In this document: positions 45,194-54,205 of the stretch, one piece after another
Position numbering within the stretch: the stretch's first letter is position 1
Layout of the letters: the number at the start of each line of letters is the position of its first letter
Assembly (NCBI RefSeq): GCF_900108345.1
Contig: NZ_FNVV01000014.1
Location: 868,001 to 932,000 of the forward strand
Source: Bacteroides ndongoniae
Lineage (GTDB): Bacteria > Bacteroidota > Bacteroidia > Bacteroidales > Bacteroidaceae
Length of the DNA: 64,000 nt
Direction: 5' to 3'
Made by a program: the position numbers and the translations under genes
The notes under the pieces: generated by a model
Told to the model about the DNA's origin: nothing
The model's database searches: none
What the model saw: only the letters and a program-made list of their open reading frames with translations

Positions 45194-46819
45194 TTAGTTG
45201 TCAGATACCCCATGTTGTTTTGTTAATATGCTTTCCGGATGTTTCAGCTTCCACTTGTGTGGAAGCAGATCCAAAAGTATCTCATGAGTTGCATTCTTGT
45301 GATAAGGCATTTGGGCGATTACATCATTCAGGTAATTCCTTGGGTTTACATCGTGTGCCTTACAAGTAGCCAATAGGGAACAGATAACAGACATATTAAC
45401 CGCAGCTTCGTGATTACCACAGAAAAGAAAATTTTTTCTGCTCAGAGTGATGGGCCGTTGGACATTTTCCGCCAGATTGTTGTCCCAGTACAGGCGGCCA
45501 TCGTCCAGACATCTCATAATATTATCCCATTTGGTATAGGCATATGTTATGGCCTTGCCTGTCAAAGAACTTGGACTGTATTTAATTCCTTCTGTCTCCA
45601 TCCATACCTTCATTGCCTCCATGATTGGCCTGGACAGTTCCTGACGCGTCTGTCTGCGCTCATCATATGCCAGGCCGGCTTCGTCACACTGGCGTTCTAT
45701 TTTATAGATATGCTGTATCTGAGTCAGTGCATGTTGCGCCATCTCCCTGTTTTCATCCAAAGCCTGCTCAAAATGACGGCGTATATGCACCAGGCAGTTG
45801 AGTAGCCGCACATCGGGGTTGGTCTTGAAGGCTGTTTCATAACCTGCAAAACCGTCACATTGAAGATATCCCTTGAAGTTATATTGATTTGCCAGGGATT
45901 CGATGACCGCTCCGGCCCGTGATCCCCCGTCGTAATGGAAGATGACCAGTTTCTCCATGACTGATCTTACCATCCAGAGATATTCCTTGTCGGCTCTGTG
46001 TTTTTCTCTGTTAATGACCGGAACTGTAGTCTCGTCCGCCTGTACATAGTCGCAGGAGAATACTTCCCGTTTGAGTTCTTCATACAGAGGCTTAAGCAGT
46101 TCTACTGTTTTCTTGAACCATCCGTCCAGCGTACTTTCCGTCAGGCCTTTCATTCCAAGATGGCGGTACTGTTGTATCTGACGGTAGAACGGGACATGAT
46201 ATTCATACTTCTGAAGCAGTATCTCGGCAAGCAGGCTGGTGTCAGCAATGCACTTGTCGACCGGCATCAGCGGCATGGGAGCTATCTCTACGCCTTTCTG
46301 TCCGGCTGGAGGAAGCAGGGTACTATCCTTGAGAGCATATTTGGGACGGATGATCACCTTGACGTAAAGCATTCCCGGCTTGTGTTTGACGACTTTTGTT
46401 ATCTCTTCGCCTATTCTACGGTATAAAGACAAGTCTACGCCTTTCGGTTCTATTGTATCGGTTTCCAATACGGGCAAGTCCTCTATCATTTTGCGGTTCT
46501 GACGATTTCGTTTTACGTCTTCCACCGATTCCTTCTCAATCTTTTCCACAGCCTCGTCCCGCTTTTCTTCCGCCTGCTGCCGGAGTCCGGAAAACTCGTC
46601 GGCAAAGAGATCTGGCATATTAGGATCATATACGCGAAGTTTCTCCGATTTACGACCAAAGAGCTGACGGTTCAGCCATGCGACCTGAGCCGTCAACTCC
46701 TTGATACGTTCCTGCAGATTTTTTATCTGTTCGGATTGATTCTTATTAGTAGTAGACAATGAGGCTATAGAGGCATTCAGCCCTTCTATCGTCTTGAGTA
46801 AAATTTCTTTTTCTTCCAT
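45194..46819 (-). CDS. tnpC: IS66 transposase TnpC
   Basis: The 541-aa protein has an N-terminal coiled coil (leucine- and Gln-rich, about 1-45) with the LNRQLFGRKSEK segment of the IS66 helix-turn-helix region, a zinc-finger-like DUF (about 100-160) and the DDE domain. The domain shows DYVQADETTVPV, the YLQCDGFAGYE segment and the C-terminal DNNLAENVQRPITLSRKNFLFCGN block that carries the Glu. Confidence 0.94.
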   Translation of the reverse strand: MEEKEILLKTIEGLNASIASLSTTNKNQSEQIKNLQERIKELTAQVAWLNRQLFGRKSEKLRVYDPNMPDLFADEFSGLRQQAEEKRDEAVEKIEKESVEDVKRNRQNRKMIEDLPVLETDTIEPKGVDLSLYRRIGEEITKVVKHKPGMLYVKVIIRPKYALKDSTLLPPAGQKGVEIAPMPLMPVDKCIADTSLLAEILLQKYEYHVPFYRQIQQYRHLGMKGLTESTLDGWFKKTVELLKPLYEELKREVFSCDYVQADETTVPVINREKHRADKEYLWMVRSVMEKLVIFHYDGGSRAGAVIESLANQYNFKGYLQCDGFAGYETAFKTNPDVRLLNCLVHIRRHFEQALDENREMAQHALTQIQHIYKIERQCDEAGLAYDERRQTRQELSRPIMEAMKVWMETEGIKYSPSSLTGKAITYAYTKWDNIMRCLDDGRLYWDNNLAENVQRPITLSRKNFLFCGNHEAAVNMSVICSLLATCKAHDVNPRNYLNDVIAQMPYHKNATHEILLDLLPHKWKLKHPESILTKQHGVSDN

Positions 46820-46906
46820 TGTCTATACTTCTTTTAATGATGTAAATATACTAATTAACAGTGAATTATGCAACAATATCCAAAGTTTACTCACATAAAA
46901 AACATG

Positions 46907-47275
46907 TTATACATGGTATTCCTTACGTTCGGCTCTTAACCGCCGGAGCCTCTGCTCCGGGTTTTCCTGTATTCCTTCAACCATCATCACCAGATCGCGC
47001 CACTCCATGGGATAGCTGTTTGATTTGGGATCATACTCCGGCAACTTGAAGCGACCGGCCTCCAGACGTTTTACATACATTACCATACCTCCGTCTTCGG
47101 CATGAAGGAGTTTCATTAGCCTGCGGCTGGAACCGATGAAGATGAAGACATCACCGTTCCTCACTTCACTGTTCATTTTCTCATGTACCACTCCGCATAG
47201 CGAACTGATACCCTTGCGCATATCTGTCCTGCCAGGACACAGGAAGTAGCGCATCGTGTCGTTCAGGTTAAACAT
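46907..47275 (-). CDS. tnpB: IS66 accessory protein TnpB
   Basis: The 122-aa protein shows the IS66 Orf2 signature: YFLCPGRTDMRKGISSLCGVV at the N-terminus and NGDVFIFIGSSRRLMKLLHAEDGG in the middle. TnpB is needed for IS66 transposition. Its start overlaps the tnpA 3' end by 8 bp. Confidence 0.93.
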   Translation of the reverse strand: MFNLNDTMRYFLCPGRTDMRKGISSLCGVVHEKMNSEVRNGDVFIFIGSSRRLMKLLHAEDGGMVMYVKRLEAGRFKLPEYDPKSNSYPMEWRDLVMMVEGIQENPEQRLRRLRAERKEYHV

Positions 47276-47591
47276 GACCGTTTCGAAGACTTTGGGTAAA
47301 TATTTCCTTCAGCAAATCTTCAGAACCGCTCCCGAAGTGGGCACGAAGTCCATTGGGAAACAGCAGCGCAACACCATGCGGCAATTGTTCTTCTTGGGAA
47401 GACTCCGTAAATGCCTGTTTAAAACTGATAGGAGCCAACTCGTGTTTGATACTGCTCCTGTCAACGGAACATTTTCTACGCCAGTAGTGATAGGTTGAAT
47501 AACTTACACCTATCTGTTGAAGGTACGACTTCAACGGCAGCTCGCTTTGTTGCACCTGCAATTCTAATTCTTCAAATTCTTGTCTGTTCAT
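47268..47591 (-). CDS. tnpA: IS66 accessory protein TnpA
   Basis: The 107-aa product is the first gene of the IS66 element. It has a short helix-turn-helix-like N-terminus (LKSYLQQIGVSYSTYHYWRRK) and a C-terminal segment (VALLFPNGLRAHFG) typical of IS66 Orf1 proteins. Confidence 0.85.
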   Translation of the reverse strand: MNRQEFEELELQVQQSELPLKSYLQQIGVSYSTYHYWRRKCSVDRSSIKHELAPISFKQAFTESSQEEQLPHGVALLFPNGLRAHFGSGSEDLLKEIFTQSLRNGHV

Positions 47592-47701
47592 AATAATTGA
47601 GGTTTGATTGTATTCACTGCCGCAAAGCTACAACCAAACCTCAAAGTGTAAAAGGTGCATTTCTTCGAATGCTTACTCTTCTGCCCCATCATTTTTTCCC
47701 T

Positions 47702-47767
47702 AGTTAGGAAAAAATTCCTTCCCAGTTAGGAAAAAATTTTTCTCCAGTTAGAAAAAAATCGCAGCCC
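47702..47767 (+). repeat. Three 22-bp tandem units (array 4)
   Basis: Units begin at 47702, 47724 and 47746, exactly 22 bp apart, each starting AGTTAG followed by an A-run. In unit 1 GGAA and TTCC flank the A/T centre as inverted arms. The array lies downstream of the ompA stop (47855) and its terminator, and close to the right end of the IS66 element; a fourth degenerate unit may follow. Confidence 0.75.
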
Positions 47768-47800
47768 AAGTTGGATTTCGGAAGGTTACACAATAACAAT

Positions 47801-47830
47801 AAAAAAGGGCGAACCGAAGTCCGCCCTTTT
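47801..47830 (-). terminator. Terminator of ompA
   Basis: On the minus strand AAGGGCGGACTT is followed by the complementary TTCGCCCTT arm and a TTTTTTATTG run, 25 bp after the ompA stop. Confidence 0.9.
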
Positions 47831-47854
47831 CCATATTATATATCTGCTATCGTA

Positions 47855-48994
47855 TTATTCAAGAATAACAACACGGTTCAGATAGTTCTTACCGAACATG
47901 TTTTCAGTACCACCGAAGCCTACGAGTTCAAGCTGATCACCATTTACGCCTTCAGCAACCAAAGCATCGTAAACAGCCTGTGCACGTTTTTCAGACAACT
48001 TCTGGTTCAGAGATACGCTACCAGTAGCCTTATCAGCATAACCAGCAATCTTGTACTTCTTATCCGGATTAGCCTTCAGGATCTTAGCAGCCAACTGGAT
48101 GTTAACCTTACCGTAGCCGTCGATCTTAGCGCTACCAATCTTGAAGAAGATAGCACGCGGACCAGCAACTTGTACTTCCTTAACAACTTCTTTAACTTCA
48201 GGCTTAACGTTAGCCAATGCATTCTTAGCATCAGCCAAGTCAGCTTGAGCTTTTGCCAATTCGCTTCTGTACTTATTGATTTCTTCGTTGATAGCGTCCT
48301 TTTCAATCTTAGAAACCAGCGGAACAAACTTCTTACCACCAAATGTATAAGCAGCACCGATTGTCAAACGACCAGTAGCTTCTGCTTTGCGGCAATCGCT
48401 TGCATCACCGAAGATAGAAGGAGTTACACCAGCACGAGCTTCCAGATTCAAAGCCCACTTGTCAGTAATGTCATAACCCAATCCTAAACCAACTGTGGCA
48501 CCGAAACGAGCTTTCAAGCCATGTTCTGAATAAGTATAAGATTGTGCACCTGTAGCAGCATTCAATGTAATATTAGTATCAACTGCCTTACCAAGATTCA
48601 TTGTAGGACCACCAAACAGATAGAGGTTGAAAGCACGATCCGGATTATAACCACCAAACAAGTTAATCAGATTCAGCATAGCGTCCAGATTGATTTCACC
48701 GAACTTCTTGCAATAACCATAGTAACCGTTATCCTGCTTATCCAGGCTTTGCCACAGTCCACCAATCTGACCGCGAACACCCCAAACCGGATTGATATAC
48801 TTTCCTACTGAAACATTGAAATTGAAAGTCGGAGTATTCATACCATCGTTGAAGACAGCCATACCGCCGACACCAACTCCTACAAAAATATTATCCGAAC
48901 CTTTCTCGGTATAATATTTATCTTTTTCTTGCGCATTCATTGTCAAGCATGCACCTGCAAGTAACAATGAAGCCATTATAAATTTTCTTTTCAT
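47855..48994 (-). CDS. OmpA-family outer-membrane porin / peptidoglycan-binding protein
   Basis: The 379-aa protein has a signal peptide (MASLLLAGACLTMNAQ), an N-terminal eight-strand-type barrel (about 22-220), an alanine- and lysine-rich helical linker and a C-terminal OmpA_C domain. The latter has FFKIGSAKIDGYGKVNIQLAAKIL and the peptidoglycan-binding NQKLSEKRAQAVYDAL block. This is the Bacteroides major OmpA type. It follows the DUF3869 gene after 36 bp, so the two may be cotranscribed, though a major porin probably also has its own promoter. Confidence 0.9.
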   Translation of the reverse strand: MKRKFIMASLLLAGACLTMNAQEKDKYYTEKGSDNIFVGVGVGGMAVFNDGMNTPTFNFNVSVGKYINPVWGVRGQIGGLWQSLDKQDNGYYGYCKKFGEINLDAMLNLINLFGGYNPDRAFNLYLFGGPTMNLGKAVDTNITLNAATGAQSYTYSEHGLKARFGATVGLGLGYDITDKWALNLEARAGVTPSIFGDASDCRKAEATGRLTIGAAYTFGGKKFVPLVSKIEKDAINEEINKYRSELAKAQADLADAKNALANVKPEVKEVVKEVQVAGPRAIFFKIGSAKIDGYGKVNIQLAAKILKANPDKKYKIAGYADKATGSVSLNQKLSEKRAQAVYDALVAEGVNGDQLELVGFGGTENMFGKNYLNRVVILE

Positions 48995-49030
48995 TTTTCT
49001 CTCGGTTTAAAATATGACTTGACAAACTAA

Positions 49031-49933
49031 TTAATCAGGAATTACGATACCACCACCGGCGTTGCCACTACCGTGACCGTGACCATGTCCGTGACCTGCA
49101 GGTGCATGATCATGACCTGGGATTTGCTGATTATCTTCTATTTTCAAATTGAAAGAAGTATAATCGTCTACTGTTACTGTAGCAATCTGAACTTCCTCTG
49201 TAACTCCACCTTCTACCGTAGTAACACGTTTGAAAGTATAAACGGTCGGAACAATTGTATAAACAGCGTTTACTTTTGTCATAGAGTGAGCATAAATTGT
49301 CACTTCTTTAGATCTTTGTTCTTCAGTATAAGTTTCATCCAATGTATTTATAAAACCACCAACCAAAGCTTTTTCTTCGAAAGTACAATCTTCAGCAAAT
49401 GTTTTCTCTACAACTTTAGAGCCACTCTTGAAGGTGTATGAAACAGATTCTTCATAGTAATAATCAGTAACATTCGGGATTTCTACAACATCACCAGCAA
49501 TATCCTTTGCATCCTCTTCTTTAGCCTCATTCACAATGGTAACTACTGGTTCACCTGGTTCCGGTTCAGCCTGCAGAACGATAGTAGTAGTCAAAGTAAG
49601 GAACTGACCAGCTTGCAAAGCAGGAACGTTTACCGTATTAGAACCTTCCAAATTATTATATTTAGCCGTAACGGTAACAGTTTTTGCTTCGATACCAGGA
49701 TTTCCAACAAATACAGGTCCGTCTGAATAAGTAATAGCGGCCTGATCAGTAACATTTGTTGTAGTTGTTCCGTCTACATAAAGAACTGTCGGGCTGATTG
49801 TAGCCTGTGCATTAATAGGATCAACATTAATGTTGAACTCCTCTTTCTCACAAGAAGTAAGAGTTGTAGCCAAAGCTACTACGGCCAGCGCAAACATTGC
49901 ACCAATACCGTTCAAGAATTTCATTCTTTTCAT
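49031..49933 (-). CDS. DUF3869 lipoprotein with His/Gly-rich C-terminus
   Basis: The 300-aa product has a lipoprotein signal (VVALATTLTSC, Cys about residue 28) and then beta-rich repeats matching DUF3869 of Bacteroides. The C-terminal ~35 residues are strikingly rich in His and Gly (GHDHAPAGHGHGHGHG), which could bind metal. It lies between a YjbH-like gene (12-bp gap) and ompA (36-bp gap). Function is unknown; the gene order suggests an envelope role linked to OmpA and YjbH. Confidence 0.8.
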   Translation of the reverse strand: MKRMKFLNGIGAMFALAVVALATTLTSCEKEEFNINVDPINAQATISPTVLYVDGTTTTNVTDQAAITYSDGPVFVGNPGIEAKTVTVTAKYNNLEGSNTVNVPALQAGQFLTLTTTIVLQAEPEPGEPVVTIVNEAKEEDAKDIAGDVVEIPNVTDYYYEESVSYTFKSGSKVVEKTFAEDCTFEEKALVGGFINTLDETYTEEQRSKEVTIYAHSMTKVNAVYTIVPTVYTFKRVTTVEGGVTEEVQIATVTVDDYTSFNLKIEDNQQIPGHDHAPAGHGHGHGHGSGNAGGGIVIPD

Positions 49934-49945
49934 CTCAATAATAAA

Positions 49946-51190
49946 TTAAAAATTTAACAATTCTGACTTAATAAAATATGGATTAAAACTATTTTCTTTC
50001 ATTATATTATCGCTCGCCTCAGCTTTATACTGTTTATAGTATTGCTGTTCGTTACCTGCATTATACAAAATTCCAAAATTTCGCGAGAGCATCACCCTCG
50101 GCCAATGTTTAGTTCTTTTATACTTATAGGGAGGCAAGGCGACCTGAAAACGCCAACCACCATTGATATTGATCCCTTTTGCTTTCATCGCATAAAGTCC
50201 AATAGAGCAATAGCGAAAATGGCGTATGACTTCAAACTTCGCACCCACTTCCTTCTGCAGATACCGTTCTACCTTCAAGTTAAACTGCGTATTGTATAAA
50301 GGCCAATAAAAGCTTCCCCCTAACGACCACGTAAAAGTAATGGTAGGATCGTAATGATAAGTAAAAGCATCCCAAAAGCCATTTCCGGTAGCCCCTACCC
50401 GTGCCAACAAGGAAAAACGCTCGTCGGGAAAACGATATGCCATATCCAAATCGACACCATACTGGCTGGCATTAAAAAGTCCCGCCGTCAGCTTACCAAA
50501 GATATTGTATGGTAAGCGAAAACTTTGCGATACTGTCAAATGCCCCGGATGCACCACCTCTTCCAATCGTCCATATCCGTCATTATAAACAGGAATCACC
50601 AACTGACCAGTAAGTTTCATTCCCTTCCACAACGACACTTCTATCGCCGGACTTAAGTCGAACAAAGCTTGATAAATCTGTGTAATAATCAAATTCTTGA
50701 ACGACAGCTGAGGATAGACCAAAATATCAACCTTAAACAAAGAACTATTTTTCTTCTTTACCTTCCGCATCTTCTTCCAAGTGCCGCCCAAATCGTAACT
50801 TACGTGCCAATCACGGCGTTCACCTGTATATACGCTATCTTCCCACACCGGCAGAAAGCAAAGAGAAATCTGAGGGATGTTGTTGTCCAAAACGATAATG
50901 CGACAAGGTTTCCCCTCAGGAAGCCCTATTTCACGAATCACATCTACAGCCTTCCCAATCCCCACTCCATTCAAACGGTATGCAGAGTTTTGCAAGGTAT
51001 ATATGCGTTCGTTGCCATCGTCCGCCCATCCAACATTTTCAAAGCCCATCTCAACTAAAGCGTCTACAGTTCTATCCCCATCCTGCGAAAACCCCTTCAA
51101 AGGGAATAAACAGAGAAGAAAGAACGCACTATAATAAACTATAAATCCTATAGTTGGGCGTTTAGTTGTATTAGAGCTATTACACCTCAT
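49946..51190 (-). CDS. YjbH-like outer-membrane protein
   Basis: The product (~414 aa) has a signal peptide (FFLLCLFPLKGFSQ) and a long beta-strand-rich body. The C-terminal half resembles YjbH, an outer-membrane protein linked to exopolysaccharide export: YWPLYNTQFNLKVERYLQKEVGAKFEV, then a strand ending in INGGWRFQVALPP. The match is by eye. ATG at 51190 is chosen because two -7 elements at 51210-51230 place the mRNA start after the ATG at 51262. It heads the operon with DUF3869 and ompA. Confidence 0.65.
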   Translation of the reverse strand: MRCNSSNTTKRPTIGFIVYYSAFFLLCLFPLKGFSQDGDRTVDALVEMGFENVGWADDGNERIYTLQNSAYRLNGVGIGKAVDVIREIGLPEGKPCRIIVLDNNIPQISLCFLPVWEDSVYTGERRDWHVSYDLGGTWKKMRKVKKKNSSLFKVDILVYPQLSFKNLIITQIYQALFDLSPAIEVSLWKGMKLTGQLVIPVYNDGYGRLEEVVHPGHLTVSQSFRLPYNIFGKLTAGLFNASQYGVDLDMAYRFPDERFSLLARVGATGNGFWDAFTYHYDPTITFTWSLGGSFYWPLYNTQFNLKVERYLQKEVGAKFEVIRHFRYCSIGLYAMKAKGININGGWRFQVALPPYKYKRTKHWPRVMLSRNFGILYNAGNEQQYYKQYKAEASDNIMKENSFNPYFIKSELLNF

Positions 51191-51863
51191 TCGTTTAACT
51201 TTCGTATAACAAAAATACGGTGCAAAAATAAATACATTTTTAATAATACCAAAGAAAATCATATGAAAATTGGCCAGTCTGTATCTATTTTTTCACAGAT
51301 CACATTATTTAGTCATTTAAAGGGAGTACATATCATGTGCTAATGCTATCCGAACCTATTTTTTATTCTAAATATAATCTCTTATACGCATAGCTAATTA
51401 TTTTCATTTTCCTGATATTCATACAAAACAGTCACTTTATACTGCCATACCACAACATTCTATCTTGATTTTCTTTTTTTTCATTTCATTTTTCTATACG
51501 AGCCACAGTTTATTCCTAAACATTCATAAAGCTATTTCTTTTATTCAAAAACAGTGTAACATAAACTACCTACAATAACATTTTAAGACTCCAGCATTAA
51601 ATATTAGTGCTTTCAATATAATTATTTTCTTCAGAATCAATACTTCGGTAAATTTTTACCGATAAATAAAAATAAAACAATAGAATCGGTGTTAGCCGGT
51701 TCAAAATTACATTAAAGAGATCATTGAAATACTGTCAAGAATGAATCGTTAAGGAGTAAGAAAAGGGATGAAAATATATGCTAAACAGCTGAAGACAAAG
51801 AGGAAAAGTATTGCATAATTCACTGATTTTTAATAAATTAGAAGTACTTCACCACTTTTAATT
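51191..51863. other. AT-rich intergenic region with tandem -7 elements and the left end of a transposase element
   Basis: On the minus strand CAAAAATA copies at 51210-51217 and 51223-51230 read as TATTTTTG, two -7 elements for the yjbH-like operon. The rest is AT-rich with no believable gene; CGGTAAA / TTTACCG near 51650 makes a small hairpin. The left end of the transposase element begins somewhere after this but I could not fix it. Confidence 0.45.
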
Positions 51864-53081
51864 ATGACTAAAGAATCACTCCTTATGCAATACCAATCCG
51901 AGTGCAGAAACGCTCTCGAATCAGCTGTAAATATAAGCAAATCTTTTCAGAAAGTATTCATGGATGCAATGAAATTATTCATGGCTATACCTGACCGCAT
52001 CAATTTCCTGCAAATGGGACGATATGGATGTTTCTCGGAACAGACATACCGCAACAATTTTGAGAATGATGACTTTGACTGGTTTTCCTTCAATGAAGCC
52101 ATCATCAGAGAACACCTTAAAGGCTGTCGCAAGGCAATAGCCATTGATCCGTCTTTCATTCCAAAATCCGGCAGCAAAACACCGTGGATTGGCTATTTCT
52201 GGTCCGGTTGTGCCGGCGAATACAAACGCGGACTGGAGATAACCGGTATTGGAGTTATAGACGTTGACAACCATGAATGTATGACTTTGGCCTCTGTACA
52301 GACACCTGACAACACAACGCTGGAAAGCCGCGGGAAGAATCTTGTAGACTGGTACAGTTCTTACCTTATCAGCATACAGGAACATCTGAAACGGATTTCC
52401 GACACTGTCGTATGTGATGCGTTCTTTTCAAAGGCAACTTTCATCAAACCATTATGCGAGAACGGATTCCACGTTATAAGCCGTTTCAGAAATGATGCAG
52501 CGTTGTTTTATCCCACCTTAGAAAATGGGACAGGAAAACGCGGACGTCCAAAATTGTATGACGGAAAGATTGACTTTGAATATCTGGACATTACAAGATG
52601 TACCGAATACAAAGTAAACAAGGGTAAACTTTACGGACTGAAAGCATACTCCAAAGCACTCAAACGCTTTGTGAGCCTGGCTGTATGGTATCCCATGGAT
52701 GGAAGAACGGACAAATGGCAGCTGTATTTCTCTACAAACGAAATACAGAACGCACAGGATGTACTGGACTTTTACAGGACACGTTTCCAACTCGAATTCT
52801 GCTTTCGGGATGCCAAGCAACATGCAGGAATAACAAACTGTCAGTCTACAGACTTCAGGAAACTGGCATTCCACTTTAATGCATCACTTGCAGCGATAAA
52901 CCTCGCCAAGGCTGCCTGTAAGAAGATGGGAATAAAATATTCCATATCATCATGCAAGTCAGTCATACACAATGCTTACATGCTTGAACGATTTATTTGC
53001 GTGTCTGGGATTGAACCAAACACGCAATTAATTGACAAACTTTTCAAAGAACTCATTTTATTTACTGCCAGAGCCGCTTAG
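51864..53081 (+). CDS. DDE transposase (IS4-like)
   Basis: The 405-aa protein has the DDE pattern of IS4-related transposases: IAIDPSFIPKSG (first Asp), VVCDAFFSKATF (second Asp) and the YREK-like RTRFQLEFCFRDAKQHAGI (Glu). The frame is intact. The ends of the element are not resolved: the only inverted match I found is TCGTTAA (51746-51752) with TTAACGA (53095-53101), too short to trust, and I see no target duplication. Its sequence is unrelated to the element at 21476. Confidence 0.85.
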   Translation: MTKESLLMQYQSECRNALESAVNISKSFQKVFMDAMKLFMAIPDRINFLQMGRYGCFSEQTYRNNFENDDFDWFSFNEAIIREHLKGCRKAIAIDPSFIPKSGSKTPWIGYFWSGCAGEYKRGLEITGIGVIDVDNHECMTLASVQTPDNTTLESRGKNLVDWYSSYLISIQEHLKRISDTVVCDAFFSKATFIKPLCENGFHVISRFRNDAALFYPTLENGTGKRGRPKLYDGKIDFEYLDITRCTEYKVNKGKLYGLKAYSKALKRFVSLAVWYPMDGRTDKWQLYFSTNEIQNAQDVLDFYRTRFQLEFCFRDAKQHAGITNCQSTDFRKLAFHFNASLAAINLAKAACKKMGIKYSISSCKSVIHNAYMLERFICVSGIEPNTQLIDKLFKELILFTARAA

Positions 53082-53190
53082 GCTAGGCTAATTTTTAACG
53101 AACTATTGTCAGAATAGAAGGAGGCAATAATTGCTTTTCACTATGAAACAACTGTTCATACTTTTATGTTCACAGAAGATTCAAAACACT

Positions 53191-53220
53191 TCATAAAAAA
53201 GCCCGTATTAATATACGAGC
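53191..53220 (-). terminator. Terminator overlapping the end of the PCMD gene
   Basis: On the minus strand the last sense codons of the gene (GCTCGTAT) pair with ATACGGGC, followed by a TTTTTTATG run. The stop codon (53208-53210) is inside the hairpin loop and arm. It would end the sulfonation operon transcript. Confidence 0.8.
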
Positions 53221-54173
53221 TTTACATTATCAATCCAAAGAGTATTTCCTGGAGATCCTATATATGCACCACCATGACTTGAAGTGAATTGGAGCAACAG
53301 ATGCGTAGGAGTTTCATCGGGCTCCCCCCACGCCACTTCCTTAACCGGCACACTTTCACCCTTACTATTCACTGCATAACGTTCGATTACCTGCAAACGC
53401 ATCATGTGAGGTTTATACGCAGGATCCCCCGTAATATCACCATACATAATGGCATACGTTGCATTATTGCGCCATTCATCAGTGGTCTTATAATAGCGAA
53501 CAACCATTGTACCGATACGCTTGGCATAGATATTACCATCTTTATCTTCCCATCGCTTCTGCAAGAAAAGGTTTACCTCAGGAAAGTCTTTTCCCTCCAC
53601 ATCGGTAATGCGACTGAACCCTGTTGCACGAATACGCTTCTCACGGTCGGACATTTTCACTTTATAATCGAACTGAATAGCCACCGGTTTCTTAGTATAA
53701 GGTATACCCGAATCCAACATTTTTTGTGGATTCTTCGTTCCTTTGATAGGCTCGTGTACCTCGCCTAAAAACATGGAGCCTGCAGCCAGCACAGTAATAT
53801 CCACTAATCCAAAGACTTTTACACTCTCCATACGGGTATCCATACGGGCGCAGAAACCATCTCCCCGTTGTTCAGGAAATACAGAGGTATTTGTCTTTGT
53901 AATTCCCGCTACACGTGCCATAACATTTGAAGTAGCCCATGGAGAGCCTCCCATATTCTTATATGCACTGTTGTCTGTAATCGTTTTAGTAGGCCCTATA
54001 GCATAAACATGCTTGGTTTCTCCACCAATAATACCCGATTCCTTAATCTGGCGGTCAATCCACTGATCCATATTACCAAAGGGAAGCATTTCTGTTGTAT
54101 GCTGTTGGGCAGATACCATAGGACAACTCAATGCAAACAACATCCCCCATCCCCATATTTTCTTTTGCAACAT
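53208..54173 (-). CDS. PCMD-domain (putative carbohydrate metabolism) exported protein
   Basis: The 321-aa protein has a signal peptide (MLFALSCPMVSAQ) and a beta-rich body that ends in the PCMD pattern TPTHLLLQFTSSHGGAYIGSPGNTLWIDNVKL, a jelly-roll-like fold common in Bacteroides surface proteins. It is the last gene of the sulfonation operon: it starts 32 bp after the sulfotransferase stop. An exported partner in an otherwise cytosolic pathway is notable; it could bind the sulfonated product or its precursor, but that is inference. Confidence 0.75.
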   Translation of the reverse strand: MLQKKIWGWGMLFALSCPMVSAQQHTTEMLPFGNMDQWIDRQIKESGIIGGETKHVYAIGPTKTITDNSAYKNMGGSPWATSNVMARVAGITKTNTSVFPEQRGDGFCARMDTRMESVKVFGLVDITVLAAGSMFLGEVHEPIKGTKNPQKMLDSGIPYTKKPVAIQFDYKVKMSDREKRIRATGFSRITDVEGKDFPEVNLFLQKRWEDKDGNIYAKRIGTMVVRYYKTTDEWRNNATYAIMYGDITGDPAYKPHMMRLQVIERYAVNSKGESVPVKEVAWGEPDETPTHLLLQFTSSHGGAYIGSPGNTLWIDNVKLVY

Positions 54174-54205
54174 AATTCTCCTCCTTTCAATAACAGTTAC
54201 TTTCT

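Larger units (their letters stand above)
45076..47676 (-). mobile_element. IS66-family insertion sequence (2601 bp)
   Basis: The element starts GTAAGCATTCGA and ends with its inverted copy (TCGAATGCTTAC), and is flanked by perfect 8-bp target duplications TCTTCTGC at 45068-45075 and 47677-47684, the IS66 hallmark. It contains the standard three genes in one direction. All seem intact. It sits in the space between the GH97 and ompA genes and breaks no gene that I can see, but its right end is only 17 bp from the 22-bp repeat array 4. Confidence 0.95.

Noticed and set aside
51746..53101. Defined ends for the IS4-like element at 51864
   Set aside because: Only a 7-bp inverted match was found and no target duplication, so I left the element boundaries open.
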